This document shows positions 14,441 to 28,275 of a DNA stretch of 64,000 nt, in pieces. The stretch's first letter is position 1. Every line of letters begins with the position of its first letter. Made by a program: the position numbers and the translations under genes. Origin of the DNA: Neocallimastix lanati (nom. inval.). Taxonomy: Eukaryota; Neocallimastigomycota; Neocallimastigomycetes; Neocallimastigales; Neocallimastigaceae. The stretch spans positions 447,001 through 511,000 of the forward strand of contig JACVTC010000035.1 of the NCBI GenBank assembly GCA_016946835.1. Reading direction: 5' to 3'. The notes beneath the pieces are model-generated. The model was given only the letters and a program-made list of their open reading frames with translations. It had not been told where the DNA came from and ran no database searches.

Positions 14441-17405
14441 TGAAACCTATATTTTTAATAAGTACAATAGTATTACTAATACCGTCAGCAATTGTTCATT
14501 CTCATGTTTTACCAAATGAAAACAATGAAGTCACTAATCAAAATGTGAATGGTAATTTACGATAGTCATTAATATAAAATAATATACATTTTATTTTAAT
14601 ATATTAATAATATTTTTAAATATTATTATCTATTATCTTAATAAATATATTTTAATCATTATAACAATATAACTAACAATCTACTACTGGGGGATGCTAT
14701 AATATTACAGAAGGTACAGATAATGGTATAAACGACAATTATGATTATTATAAAAATTATAATAATAATGATGGTAATACCAATAATGATGAAACATATA
14801 ATAATAGTAATGATAATAATATGAATGAGGAAGTAATTGAAGATGTTAATAATGGGGATGAAGATTACGAATATAATGATAAAAATAATTATAATTCAAA
14901 TAATTATCAGTATCATGATAATGATCTTTTCAACAAGTTCAATTATAATAATAAAGATATAGGTAATATTAATAATGAAAAAATAAACTATAATATAATC
15001 AATGATAATAACAATAAGATAAGTGAAAATAACAATACTCAAACAGATAACGATTCAAAAAGTAATGAAAACATACCATCAAACAATAATGAAGAAACAG
15101 TGAATCAAGAAATGAAACCATCAAATGAATCTAATGAATCGAATGAAACTAATGAATCTAATGAATCTAATGAATCTAATGAATCTAATGAATCTAATGA
15201 ATCTAATGAAATCCCAAATAATAATTATACTCCTTATATGAATTTTGTTGACCCAACTATTGATATTTCGCCTCCTGAAAATGAAGATATGACTTCCGAA
15301 AAATCTGCGAACACTGAAAATAAACCTGAAATTAATACTAATACTGAAACTAATAATAATGATAATGATAATAAAGATAGCGATAATACAAATAATGATA
15401 ATAATGATACAAATAATGACTCAAACTCAAATAACAGTAATGATAATATTACTACCACTACCGATGATACAACTGATAATAATAATAATAATAATAGTAA
15501 TAATAACACAAATGATCCACCCACACTACAAGATACAAAACCATTTAAAGTTGGTTTTAGTGCCCCTATGGAAGGAGGTGCTGATATAATGGATATATCA
15601 TTAGATATATCATCTTATGACACAGAAATGAATACAGATAATATCAATAATAATAATGATAATAATACTAATGAAAGTAATAATGAAGAAAATAATAATG
15701 ATAAAAATAATAATGAAGAAAATAATAAAGTAAATACTAACAGTAATACAAATAAAAGTAACGAAGAAAATTCAAATAAAGATAATAATTCAACTTCAGA
15801 TGCAAATGCTCCAAATATTGAAGATACTAATACTAATAATGGAAAAGAAAACACTGATAGTAATGGTGAATCTAATAATTTAAATAGTGATTCAAAGTCA
15901 AATACTAATGATTCATTTAAACCTGGCTTCAGTGCCACCATGGTTGGTGGTGCAGACATATTGGATATTTCATTAGAAAATGATGCTGATAACCCCATTA
16001 ATTCAAATAATTCTGATTCTAATAATAAAACTGAAACAAACGACGATTCAAATAATCTAGATAGCAATATTAATACTAATCCTTATGATAATACAAATAC
16101 AAACACAAATACAAATACAAATGAAAATGAAAATAAAGATATAAATGATCAAAATACAAATACAAGTATGGAACAAAATATAGAAAATCCAATATCAAGT
16201 AATAATAATTCAGGTACAAAGCAACTTCCAAAAGTTAATTCAGTAAATAAAAATATAAATACTGATGAAAATATTAATGATGATAACAGTATCCACATGG
16301 ATGAACAAATATATGATACAAATTATGAAAGCATTAATGATACATTAAATAACAATTCCAATACTATTATAAATAATGAATCAAATTCAAATTTAAAAAC
16401 TGAGAATAATGATATTAATAGTTCTTCTTTGAATGGTACATCATCAACAAGCAATGATAATTCCGAAAATAATGGAATTGAAACTAGTAGTGATTATGAT
16501 AATAGTAATGCCTATGATACACCTTCTCTTAATATTCATAAAATTGGAGCAAATCAAGTATATAATAAAGATGCTAATGAAAATTATATCGCCAATGAAG
16601 ATGTTTCAAATGAATCAAATAGTAATCAACCGCCTATTACCGATAATACTTTTAATAATGATCAACCTAAAAAAGGAAAATCCTTCAGATCTATTTCTAT
16701 TTTATCAGTTATGGGATTAACGTTAATTGTATGTGCTGCCATTTTTGTTAAAAAACGTTATTCAAATGTATGTATTAAAAAAAAAAATTAAAATATATAA
16801 TTTTATATACATAAAAATAATTACTTAATTTTTTTTTTTATTTTATTTATTTAATTATTTAATGAAATTAATATTATTATTACATTTAATATATATTAAA
16901 TTAATTACTGTTAACATATTTTAATAATAATATAATATAATAAAAAAAAAAAAAAAAGTCATCTAAAGGTTACCAAAAACAAAATGAACGAATTTTATAT
17001 GCAGATGAAGATCCAATGATGGAGGATATTTATTCTAATAATAATAGTATTCATGAAAATTTACCATTTATAAATACAGACTATTCCCTCTATAGTCAAA
17101 GTACTGGAAGAATAGGATCAATACCTAAATCAGGTGTATCTCCTATAGTTTTACCATATCCAGTTGCTACTAAGTCTCAATTTACTCCCAAACGTTCACA
17201 ATTTAATCCATCTCCTCTACAATCTCCATACCATCAATATCAAAATACAGGAGGAATTAATATGAATTCTAACTATTATGATAGTTATAATAATACAAAT
17301 GAATTCATTGTTACAGATGATAGTAACAATGGACGAGCATCGGTAACAGTCGAACCCAAAAATTACGATATGGATTATATTAATTATAGTAAAAAAATGG
17401 AATAG
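14440..17405 (+). CDS. Secreted Asn-rich single-pass membrane protein (3 exons)
   Basis: Exons 14440-14551, 14711-16767 and 16959-17405 join in frame to about 871 residues. Residues 1 to ~22 form a typical signal peptide. The ~670-residue extracellular part is dominated by Asn, Asp, Ser, Thr and Glu and includes an SNE tandem repeat (nt ~15127-15214). Two ordered motifs stand out at residues ~314-338 and ~439-462. They share the pattern F-K-x-G-F-S-A-x-M-x-G-G-A-D-I-x-D-I-S-L. One hydrophobic helix lies at ~700-717, followed by KKR, giving a type I topology with a ~150-residue cytoplasmic tail that holds PYPV, TPKRSQF and SPLQSPYHQYQ. The long glycosylatable stalk with one TM and a tail resembles fungal wall-stress sensors in architecture only; no Wsc or Mid2 domain is seen. 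Function unknown. Confidence 0.75.
15127..15214 (+). repeat. In-frame SNE coding repeat
   Basis: A GAATCTAAT 9-mer is repeated about eight times within the coding sequence, giving Ser-Asn-Glu iterations. The first units are imperfect and the later ones identical, as expected for replication-slippage expansion. Confidence 0.85.
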
Positions 17406-17853
17406 AAGTAACAATAGTAATAGTATTAATAATAAATGGAATAGAAGTAACAATAGTAATAGTATTAATAATATAAGTAAAACTAATTAAAAATATTTTG
17501 GTACACATAAATAGATTAAGTAAATATATTATTATATATCTAATATAATCTTTTGAATACTAAAAAATAATATATTTCAATATATACATATTATAATTTC
17601 AATGAATATTTAGTATATTTATAAATTTATGCTAAATTAAATAGAAATACTAATAAAATAAAATATACATATTAAAAATATTAAAATATATATACATATA
17701 TCTATATATTTAATTTTGAATCATATATGAATTATTTTAACGTATTATTAATTTTATATTAATAACCTAAATCATAAATAAATATAAGTTTATAAATTTA
17801 TATATAATAAATATTAAAAAAAGAAGTTATAACAAATAGAGCATTTAATTTTA

Positions 17854-17884
<31 letters not shown>

Positions 17885-18549
17885 TTTATGAAAAATATTT
17901 ATTAAATAAATTTAGTTTATGAAATTAAAACAAGTGATTAGTAAATTAAAAATATATAAGAAATAAGTTTATTTAAAAAAATCTTATTAAACAAACAATA
18001 TATATATATATAATATTATTTGAATTTAATTAATATTATATATATATATTATTAATTTTTTTTTTTTTTTAAATAATTATAAATTTATTTATCATTTAAA
18101 AATTAAATTTATAATAAAGGCATTAATAACTAAAAAGTTCACATACAAAATAATTGTAATTAATATGGATATATAGTTATGACTTATTAGTATAATTATA
18201 ATAATAATAATAATAATGCCATAATACTTATTTAAATATATATAGGTATAGGTTTATTCAATAAAGATTTATTATAAATAATAAAATTTTTTAACATAAA
18301 AATATTTTCTATATTTATTTAGAATTTCTAATTATTATATATTTAAAAGTATTTAATCTTTTGAATTTATTTATTTATTTTAATTATTTAATTATTTAAT
18401 ATTTTACTTATATATTTATATTAAGAAATATTAATTTCGTAGTATTATTAAATAATCAGTTCCAAAATTTTAATGATTTATTATAATATGTATTGTTTTA
18501 TATATTTTTATGGATAGATAATTTTTCAATAATTTTTTTTTTATGTTGT

Positions 18550-18581
<32 letters not shown>

Positions 18582-18585
18582 GTAT

Positions 18586-18644
<59 letters not shown>

Positions 18645-18798
18645 TATAATAAAAAATATTTAACATCATCATAAACTTTTTCTTATTACCACATTTTAAT
18701 ATAAATTAACCATTCATTTTATTCTTTACATCTTTCATTTTTTTAAATATTTAAATATTTTTATTTTTCAAGGATAATACCTTTTATTATAATTATTA

Positions 18799-18839
<41 letters not shown>

Positions 18840-19794
18840 TTTTTATTTTATAATATATTCTCTTTTTTTTTTTTTTTTTTTTTTTTATGAATTTTAATTC
18901 TATTTTTATTGTATAATAAATTTATTTAAACGGATATTATAATTTAAACATTATTCCATGGAAAGTTAAAATATTCACATTATGTATATACTTTATATAC
19001 ATAATGTGAATATTTTAAATTTCTATATTTTAACATATAAATATATTATTTTATTTTATTTTATTTTTAACTGCTAAAAATAATTGAAAAAAATGTGGTA
19101 GACTATAAAATTTGTTAATTATTATATATTCATTTATTTGATATAATTTTAATATTTCTGTAAATATTAAAATAAAATTTTATAATATTTTTTTTAAATA
19201 AAATATCAAATAACTAATCAAATTCAGCATTAACAATCATAATTTACATATATATATGAACTATTAATCGCAATATATCAACATATGCATCAAACTACCA
19301 AACTATATTATATTATAAATATTAAAGTTGCAAATCTTTTCATATATTTTATTCTTTTATTTAGCTTCTTTTTTTTTTTTTTATTTAATTAAATTTTTCA
19401 AATTTTATTTTTTTTTTGTCATGCATTTTTTTTACATATTTATTTACTTATATATTCAATATTTAAAAATATTAACATAATTTAATACTATTGTAAACTT
19501 TTATTTCTTACAATGCTTTAATATAAATTAAGATTTCATTTTATTACTAATATTGTTTAATATTTTTTATATTTCTAGTAAATGATGTTTACCCTTTTTT
19601 TTTTATTATTGTTATTATTATTATTATTTTTATTAAATTTTTTATATATTTAATTTAAATAATTATTATTTTATTCACAATATTTTCCTTTTAAATTTTA
19701 ATTCCAATTTTTATATATAAACTGATTTATTATATTTTTTATATTAATAATTCATTTACTTTTGTTATTAAATACTCTCTTTTTTTAGTTAATA

Positions 19795-19835
<41 letters not shown>

Positions 19836-19865
19836 CTTTTTTTAATTTTTTAATTTTTTTATTTA

Positions 19866-19910
<45 letters not shown>

Positions 19911-20249
19911 TAATATTATTATTATTATTATTATTATTTTATATTTATCAATATTTTTCAGTTGCTTTTTTTTATTTTTTTACAGAATTTATTCGTCTAT
20001 TGAATGCTTTTACAAAAAAAGAAAAAAAAAAGTTTACAAGAAAATATAAAAGTATAAAGCAAAAAAGAAAAAAAAAAGAAAAAAATTATATATATATGTA
20101 AAAATAAAAATTTTAACAATTTACATTAATATATGAAAAAAATAGAAAGCATATATATATGTAAATATACAGAAAATATTAATTTAAATGTATTTATATG
20201 ATATATTTTGTAATACATTTTAATAAATTTTGATTTTTAAACAAAACTT

Positions 20250-20284
<35 letters not shown>

Positions 20285-20471
20285 TCTTATTCTTTCTTAT
20301 TATAAAATAAATGGTTTTATACTATTATACTACTCTATTTTTTTTTTTTTTTTTTTATCATTATTATTTATTGTATTTTATTAAAAAATAAATGAAAACA
20401 AAAAAAACTAATGAAGGATTTTTTTTATTAATATTCTTCTATTAGTGATATCATTCTAAGGATATTATTTC
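17406..20471. other. Long AT-rich intergenic region
   Basis: No gene recognised in about 3 kb. It contains a TTTA tetranucleotide array at about 18583-18645, a TAAA array near 19797-19832 and several poly-T runs. A perfect inverted repeat lies at 18968-18990 and 18994-19016 (23 bp arms, 3 nt loop), probably the most stable hairpin in the window. A direct repeat of about 38 bp lies at 17396-17473 (GAATAGAAGTAACAATAG), just after the preceding stop codon. Confidence 0.75.
18968..19016. repeat. Perfect 23 bp inverted repeat, 3 nt loop
   Basis: The arms 18968-18990 and 18994-19016 are exact reverse complements. No gene is next to it, so a terminator role is unlikely. It may be a small transposon footprint or a replication-generated palindrome. 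Confidence 0.85.
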
Positions 20472-21851
20472 TTAAATTATTTCGTCATTTACTTCAGCAC
20501 CATCTCCATTTCTATTTATATTATTATTAAGAGGTATTGTTGGCTTATTATTACCACTATTGCTTTTTGATGATGCAATATCAGAAGTAGATGTAGAAGG
20601 AGCAGAAGAAGTAGTAGGTGCAGTAGTAGCACTACCACCTCCAAAAATGGTTTTTCTTTTAATTACAAGTAAACCAACAATAAAGATAGTTACCAAAACA
20701 CTCATTAATATGTTTAGTTTTCTCCACCATTTTTCATTTTCAGCAATCTTATGCTTTTCAAATTCTTCAATACCAGACATAAAGTTAACATTAATTGCTT
20801 CTGGAGATTCACCAACACCACCAAGTCCCCAATTCCATGAATCATTATTTTCTGGATCATCTAATTTACTAAATTCTACATGAAGTCCACTTGTATTACC
20901 ATTATTTGTTTTATTTTTATTTGATTTAGCTTTCCATTCACGATCTGATGATCCTCCTTTAGAAGATTTTTTTATATTTTTACTAGTTTTACTACGCTGA
21001 ATTTCGGCTTCAACCGTGTTATCTTTTCTAAATTGAAAGAAAGCACCAACATACCAAAGTGGGAAGAAGAGAAAACCTAAGAAGAAAAGATAGGCACCAA
21101 TAGGTACTTGAGACCACCATGTTTTACTAAATATCTTTCTTCTATTACCATTTGAATCACGAAATAAAGTACCCTTCTTTTTTTCAATAGGCATTGGTAT
21201 ACTGAAGTCAAGATTCATATTTGTTCTCTTACCAAAACTTTGTGGTTCCTGATAACGCTTACCATTGGCACCAAGACCTTGGGCATTGGAAAGAGTAGTA
21301 ATTCTAGATACTCTATCAGGGGAATGTTCACGAATATATTTTCTTTCTTCTTTTAAAGCCTCATTCCACATAGCATTAACTTCTTTACGAATTATTGTAG
21401 TTGCTGGTCTTTCTACCTTTTTTTTGGATAAATTTCTTCTTAATTGGTTTGTTATTTTTTCCTCTTTATTGTCTTTATCTTTCTCTTTCTTTTCCTTTTT
21501 ACTTTTAGAAGTAAGGTTATCTCTCAATTTTCCAAAATTTCTTTTAGATTTTTGATCCTATAATTATTATAATAATAATAACAATAAATGATATGTATAT
21601 TTAAGTATATAAAATTAATACAAATTCATAAAAAAATAAATATTCATATATATATTATTTTAATATATAAAATAACATATTTCATTTTAATAAAATAAAA
21701 TTAATATCATCAATACAAAAATTTATTATATTAAGATACTACTAATTCCTATTTTCAAAAATACACTTTTACGTATACTAACCCCACCATCATTACTAAG
21801 AAATGAGGAGCTTGGATATAAAACTTTTTCATCAATGCCAAAGTATTCCAT
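20472..21851 (-). CDS. Two-TM protein of unknown function (2 exons)
   Basis: Exon 1 is 21783-21851 and exon 2 is 20472-21557 on the minus strand, joining in frame to about 384 residues. The ATG at 21851 opens a short first exon ending in GG before a GTTAGT donor. The N-terminal ~170 residues are basic (Lys/Glu-rich), without a signal peptide. A hydrophobic segment at ~176-197 holds the motif GFLFFPLWYVGAFF. A hydrophilic Ser/Lys/Asn-rich stretch follows, then a second hydrophobic segment at ~304-322 and a Ser/Thr-rich tail. A P-L-W-x-x-G motif in a membrane helix recurs in poorly characterised fungal membrane proteins, but I cannot name a family. Codon usage is ordinary for the window's host genes. 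Confidence 0.75.
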
Positions 21852-22086
21852 AGTGGTATATTTTTAAATATTATATATATATATACTTATTTTTTATAAT
21901 TATTTAATTATTCTAATTGAATTTTAAAAATAGTTGAATTTTTGCGTTTACTAAAAATTTATTATTTTTTCTTTTAAAAAAAAAAAGATATTTTTATTTT
22001 TTATTAAATAAAAATATAGCTCCGAATATCTTTTTAATTAAAAAAGAAAAAAAAAGAAAAATATTATTGTTTAACTATGATTTTTA

Positions 22087-22129
<43 letters not shown>

Positions 22130-23823
22130 TATTATTTCTTTTTTATTTTATTTGCTTTTATTGAAAAAATAAATTTTTATTTCTATATATATTTCTTTTT
22201 TTGATATTTAAACTTTTTTATAATTATAATTTTCTATGTTTTTTTTTTTTTTTTTTTTTTGAAATAGATGAGTTTCTTTTTTTTTTTTTTTTTAGTTTTA
22301 TCCTTTTTTTATTGCATAGCTATGTTTATATTGTTTATAATTTTATTATTCCATTCGTTTATTAAATATAATTTTATTAATATTTTGATATTATTTTTGT
22401 TTAGCGTTTTTTAAATATATTTTGATTTTTATTATATAATTATATGTTTATAGTATTAAGCTTTTGGGTAAAAAAATACTAAATTTTATTCTCTAAAATT
22501 ATAAAAGGTTTTAAAACTTTAACCATTTAAAAATATGCGTACACTTTTCTTTTGAAAATAAAAAAAATAAAACAAAAAAAAAAAAAGTAAATTATAAAAA
22601 AACAATAAAATATAACTTTCAAAGAAAAATAAATATTTTTCTTAATTTTTTTTTATTTTAAATTTTAATTTTAAATAAAAACAAAATAAAGGAAATTACT
22701 ATAATATTTATATAAAAGGAAAATATAATAATTTTTTTTTTTAAAAAACAATAAAAAAAAATAAAGCTTTATTATTATTAGTCAATACATAACAATAGAA
22801 AAATAAAATAAAAGTTTAGAATCAAAAACTAAAAAATAAAAAGAAGAATAAAAAAAAAAATTTTTTTATATTTATTTGGTATTTAATTTTAATTACTAAT
22901 ATAATTATAAAAAAAAAGGTTTAATATAAAATGTTAAATATTAAACATTTAATATAATAATTTTAATCTTTAAAAAAACAATAAATATATATTATATATA
23001 TATTTTATTATGTACTTAATATCAATAAATACAATAAAATAAAATTAAAATTAAAATGCTTGATATAACACATAATAAGTGATGTATATAAATTAAATAT
23101 ATTAATTATTAATAAAATTCAATACAATTAATATATAAATATATAATATATTAATATAAATCCTTTGCATATTTGTAATAAATTAATAATATATAAAAAT
23201 ATTATTATTTATAATTCATATAAACTCTAATTTATAATAATAATAGTTGTTTAGAATTATATATATATATGTATTATTTAATTATAAATAAAATATAAAG
23301 TAAGAATATACTGAATTATACACTGTTTTTAATTTAAAATGGAGTTTATATTTTATTTAAAATTAATATACATGAACAATAGTACAATATCATATATTAT
23401 TGTATATATATTATACAATCCATTGATTATTACAAAGTGAACGGCATCTTTTTAATTATATATGAAATTTAGTTTAGGGAATATAAATTTTAATTGACAA
23501 AAAAAATTAAATTTACATATATAATAAATTTTAATGGTACAAATGTTTTTTTAACTTTTTCTAATTTAATTGTGTTAATTAATTTAATATATTAATATGG
23601 ATTTAAATATGAACTTTAAATATTAGAAAATAAAACTTATTTAAAAAATATTTAAATTAAGCTTTTTAAAATATCTTTATATATCATACTCTAAATATCC
23701 ATATTAACAAAAAAAAAAAAATTATTTATATATATATATTTAAGATTATGTAACAGAGTCAAATGTAAAGAAATTTTTACATTATGTAATACGTCAAACA
23801 TTACTTTTTAATAGTAGTAAAAA
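21852..23823. other. AT-rich intergenic DNA
   Basis: Shared 5' side of the preceding minus-strand gene. It contains an ATT array (about 22088-22133), poly-T tracts near 22241-22260 and 22277-22293, and long A/T filler. No ORF or RNA gene is supported. Confidence 0.65.
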
Positions 23824-23994
23824 ATGAAATTGAAATTGAAATTGAAATTGAAATTGAAATTGAAATTGAAATTGAAATTGAAATTGAAATTGAAATTGAA
23901 ATTGAAATTGAAATTGAAATTGAAATTGAAATTGAAATTGAAATTGAAATTGAAATTGAAATTGAAATTGAAATTGAAATTGAAATTGAAATTG
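23824..23994. repeat. (GAAATT)n hexanucleotide array
   Basis: About 28 essentially perfect copies of a six-base unit. Because the unit is a multiple of three, every frame through it stays open (Lys-Leu on plus, Gln-Phe on minus). Those frames have no other gene-like content and are not called. Confidence 0.97.
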
Positions 23995-24533
23995 GTGATA
24001 ATTTATATAAATTAAGAGTATTAATAAAAAATAAAATAACAAATTAAGAAATTGAATTATAAGTTCATTCATTTAATGATTTTAAATATTAATTAATTAT
24101 ATTATTGTAAATTAAAAGTTTCATAATATTATGGGTTATATTTTAAAAAATTTTAGATATTTATGTATATATATAAAAGTCATGTTAAAAAAATTAAATA
24201 ATTTAAAAGGAAAAATAATTATAGCCATAATATTGATAATTGTTATGAATTAATTATTTGAATTATAATAAAAAAGTTAACTTTGATATGTTATTTATTT
24301 TTTGAAAAAAAAATTCTTTTATAATTTAAATGAGTTATATATAATATATGAATTATTTGAATTACTTGAATTATATATTATATGTAATGTGTAAAAATTA
24401 TACTAAATATTTAAATCATATTTTAAGTATTTACTTTTTATTATAATTAGTTATAATTGAATAAATAAGAATTTTCTTATTTGATATTTGTTAAATTCTA
24501 AAAGAATTAACTTTTTTAATAACTTTTTTAATA

Positions 24534-24588
<55 letters not shown>

Positions 24589-25649
24589 GTATTAGTTAAG
24601 AACTATATATGAAAAAGTAATTATATTTTTCACTATTTAGATATTTTTTTATTTTATTTTTAATTTCAGATTAAGTCTAGTTTTAATATTTTTTTAATAA
24701 ATTAATAAATAAATTAATAAATAAATAGATAAATAAATAAATATATATAAATAATGGAGACCTCCTCTCACGATAATTTATAAATTTATAATTGTGGTTT
24801 AATAGTAAATCATGTCAATCTGGTTTTATCAGATTTTTTATTTTAATATGTAACAAAATTAAATAAAATTAAAATTTATATATAAAATATATTGATAATA
24901 TTTTGCTAGTATAGTTCATTATACATTTAATTTTTTAAATAATAATTTTTTTTTTATTGATTAAAAAAAAAAAAAAAAAAAAATTAATTAAAATTTGAGT
25001 TTAATATATTTATTAATCTTTTAAATTTGAATGTACGCAATTACCATATTTAGTAAATCATTATAAAAATTATATTTTATATTAAAATCTTTGAGTATCA
25101 TTGGAAAAATAATTTTTTTAATAAAAAAAGGAAATTATATTTTTTAAGAAAAAATTAATGTTACACGAAATTAAAAAAATAACAATAGAATAAATATTTT
25201 AACTATTTTTAATATCAATAATGTAAAATATTCATAAACAATTAAAATAATAAACCAATTTTTAATAATGCTTATAAATCTTCTTTATAAAAAAAAAATT
25301 GAAAAAAATTTTTTGAATAAAGAAAAATAAAAATAAAATAAAAAAAAATAAAAATAAAATAAAAATAAAATAAAAATTAAAATTAAAATAAAATAAAAAT
25401 AAAAATAAAATTAAAAATAAAATTAAAATTAAAATAAAATAAAAATAAAATAAAAATTAAAATTAAAATAAAATAAAATAAGAATATAAAAAATAATAAT
25501 AAATAAATAAATATTTAGAACTATTTATTTATTTATTGGTTGATTATTGAATTTATAATATATTTATAAAGTATTTTAAATAAGATTTATAATATATAAT
25601 TATAATGCATTCAATATTTCTTATTGTTTTTTATTTTAAAAGAAAATTG
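23995..25649. other. AT-rich intergenic DNA
   Basis: Includes an ATT array (about 24536-24588), a poly-A run (about 24963-24981) and an imperfect AATAAA/AAATTA block (about 25320-25480). An isolated ~80 bp patch of higher complexity (24754-24835, beginning GGAGACCTCCTCTCACG) does not code for anything recognisable. Confidence 0.6.
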
Positions 25650-25736
25650 TGTTGTAACATGCAAATTACTTATTTAGATTATTAAAATATTAATAAGGTG
25701 ACATAATTATAAACCATAAATTTCTGACTCTTAACA
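25650..25736. mobile_element. Truncated LTR relic related to the one at 27177
   Basis: Starts TGTTGTAACATG and ends CTCTTAACA, close to the termini of the LTR at 27177-27359. The terminal ~45 bp (ATAAACCATAAATT, CTGACTCTTAACA) is nearly identical. The middle is shorter, consistent with an internal deletion. No clear target duplication is visible. Confidence 0.5.
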
Positions 25737-26638
25737 ATATTCATGCATTTTTATAATTTATAATTTATTAATTAGTGTTTCCTTTTTTAGTGCAATGATA
25801 TAATAATTGTAATATATGTATTATTTACTTATTTATTTATTTATTTATTTATTTATTCAATACCATATTGAATTATATATATTATTTTTAACAATGAGTA
25901 TGAAACTAAAATATATTATATATAAAAATACATTCATTTATTTCATAATCCATATGAATTCATAACAAATTTCCTTTTTTTTTTTTTTTTATTTGTGTAT
26001 TACAATTAGTTAAAATATCTATTCTACAATTAAAATTTATTACTATTATGTTCATGAAATACCAAATTAACATTTTTATAAATCTATTTATCTATAAATA
26101 AATAAATAAATAAAATATAAACAAATAAAAAGATAAATAAAAAGATAAATAAATAAAAAGATAAATAAAAATATTAATAAATAAATAGATAAATAAAAAG
26201 GTAAATAAAAAAATAAATAAATAAATTAATAAATAAATATATATATAAATAAAAAAATAATTAATAATTATACACAATATATTAATTAATAGATAACTAT
26301 AAATCTTTTTTTTTTTTTTTTTTTTTTTATATTTTTAAGGTAGAAAAGAAAAATAATAATAATAATAATAATAATCAATTTATGAAAAAGAAAAATAAAT
26401 TAAAAATTAATTATTCAATGATCTATTAATAAATTAGTAATGATTAAACATTATGACTGGATAAATTAAATTTTTTTTTTTTTTTTTTTTATTGATTGTT
26501 TATTTTGTTTGTGTTTTTTTTTTCAATTTCAAATAATTTAGGATTTGAAGAATCAACAGCTGAAGAATAAAACAATGGGATTATAATTATTACTTTTTAA
26601 TTTAACATAATTATATTAAAATATTTGAATTAATACTA

Positions 26639-26669
<31 letters not shown>

Positions 26670-26684
26670 ATTTTATTTTTTATT

Positions 26685-26719
<35 letters not shown>

Positions 26720-27176
26720 ATTATTTTTTATTATTTTTATATTTTTATTTTTATTTTTATTATTTTTTATTATTTTTATTTTATATATTTGTAACCAACA
26801 TAATGCATCTTATCTATTGACTATTGAAATTGAAAAATATTTCATATGCCAACAACTTATACTAAATTAAACTAATAAATTAACAAATAAAAATATTAAT
26901 ATTAATAAATTAATAAATAAAAATATTAATAAATAAATAGATAAAAAGATAAATAAAAGTATTAAAAAATAAATAAATAAATAAAAAGGTAAATAAAAAA
27001 ATTAATAAATAGATAAATAAAAATATTAATAAATAAATAGATAAAAAATAAATAAATAAAAAATAAACAAATAAAAATATTAATAAATAAATAAATAAAA
27101 AGGTAAATAAAAATATTAATAAATAGATAAATAAAAATATTAAAAAATAGATAAATAAATAAATAAAAATTGATAC
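25737..27176. other. Low-complexity AT DNA with AAATA-type repeats
   Basis: Degenerate AATAAATAG/AAATATT minisatellite-like arrays at about 26090-26250 and 26880-27170, and a TTTTTA-rich block at about 26640-26780. A small non-AT patch lies near 26540-26580. Isoleucine/leucine/tyrosine-only frames in these arrays are artefacts. Confidence 0.6.
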
Positions 27177-27359
27177 TGTTGGAATATGTGAAATTTAAGC
27201 TTCAAATGTATTGAAGCATTTATATATATTGTATAAGCCACAATGTATTAATATAATTGTATTTAATTTAGAATAATTAAGTGTTAGTAACTCTTTATCA
27301 TAAAAATATATTAATAAAATTGACATAACTATAAACCATAAATTCCTGACTCTTAACAA
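27177..27359. mobile_element. Solo LTR (copia-type termini)
   Basis: A 183 bp segment begins TGTTGGAATATG and ends CTCTTAACA(A). It is flanked by the 5 bp direct repeat GATAC (27172-27176 and 27360-27364). A TGTT...AACA boundary with a 5 bp target duplication is the hallmark of an LTR insertion. No internal retrotransposon sequence lies beside it, so it is a solo LTR. Orientation cannot be decided because both ends read TGTT inward. Confidence 0.65.
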
Positions 27360-27443
27360 GATACCTTAACTTTTGTTATGGTGTTTGGCCATTTTTAATT
27401 CTTCCAAAAATGTTGTATCATCTTATGTATTTGCTATAGATCT

Positions 27444-28053
27444 AGCTAACTATATATCCTTATAGTTTTCAGGTTCTCTTAAACTCTCTTTTTCAATAGC
27501 TAAAAGTGCATTCACAATAAGATTTACTTCATTTCTTTTAATTCTATATGGTTTATGTTTCTTTCTCGGTTGTTCTGTAGCAAGGTTTTCACAGTCCTTT
27601 GAAATCTTGCGTTTTCGATGATTACGAGTATTTCTATGTTCAATATTGTTATTATTAAAACCGTTTTTTTGTACATTATTTTTAATATTTTGTTGTATAT
27701 TTGTATTTTCAGTTTCAACATTATTTTCAATTTTTGAATTTGTAATTTCAACATTTTCATTAACTAGATTTTCTTTATTTTTATTTCTATTGCTTTGCTT
27801 AATGTAAATTTTACCTCTCAACATTTTTTTTTGTTTTACTCGTTTGTTTATCAATCGTCTCCTTATTATTGTTGTTTAATTTCTTCTTCAAACTATTTTT
27901 CTTATGTTTCCGTGTTTTCTTATTCTTATTGTTTTCAATTTCAACATTACTTGTGTTTTCTTTTATCTCATTGTTAGGTGATAAATCGCGTCTTTCTACA
28001 TTTGAATATTCTTTACTAGTGTTTATAGTCATTAATTGACTCGCATTTAACAA
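27444..28053 (-). pseudogene. Asn/Lys/Glu-rich ORF broken by a frameshift
   Basis: On the minus strand, an open frame from 28053 (MLNASQLMTINTSKEYSN) runs to a stop at 27811. A second, overlapping frame continues to 27450, ending ...LREPENYKDI. The switch coincides with a nine-A run near 27820, so a one-base homopolymer slip, or a sequencing error, would join them into ~200 residues. A basic patch (PRKKHKPYRIKR) precedes the C-terminus. The tail LLAIEKESLREPENYKD loosely recalls the linker before reverse transcriptase in Ty1/copia pol, but no catalytic motif follows. Function unknown. Confidence 0.4.
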
Positions 28054-28275
28054 TTCGAAATTGATATTTTACTTTTATATAATTCCTGTAATTCTTTAGA
28101 ATGTAAATGAAATTTACTATTTATTTATATATTATTTTAATTGTTTTTATAATTTTTCTGATAACTAACAATAATATTATCTCTTATATTTTTATATTTA
28201 TATTTATTTATTTTGTTTGGTTTATATATTTTTAAATTGTTTTTAATTTCATGAACTTTTCTATTTCATAAATTA

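Noticed and set aside
23824-24072. Long open frames of alternating Lys-Leu (plus) or Gln-Phe (minus)
   Set aside because: They are simply the GAAATT hexamer array, whose period is a multiple of three, so no stop can occur.
24754-24835. Small non-AT island as an RNA gene or LTR fragment
   Set aside because: No fold, terminal TG...CA structure, second copy or coding frame could be found.
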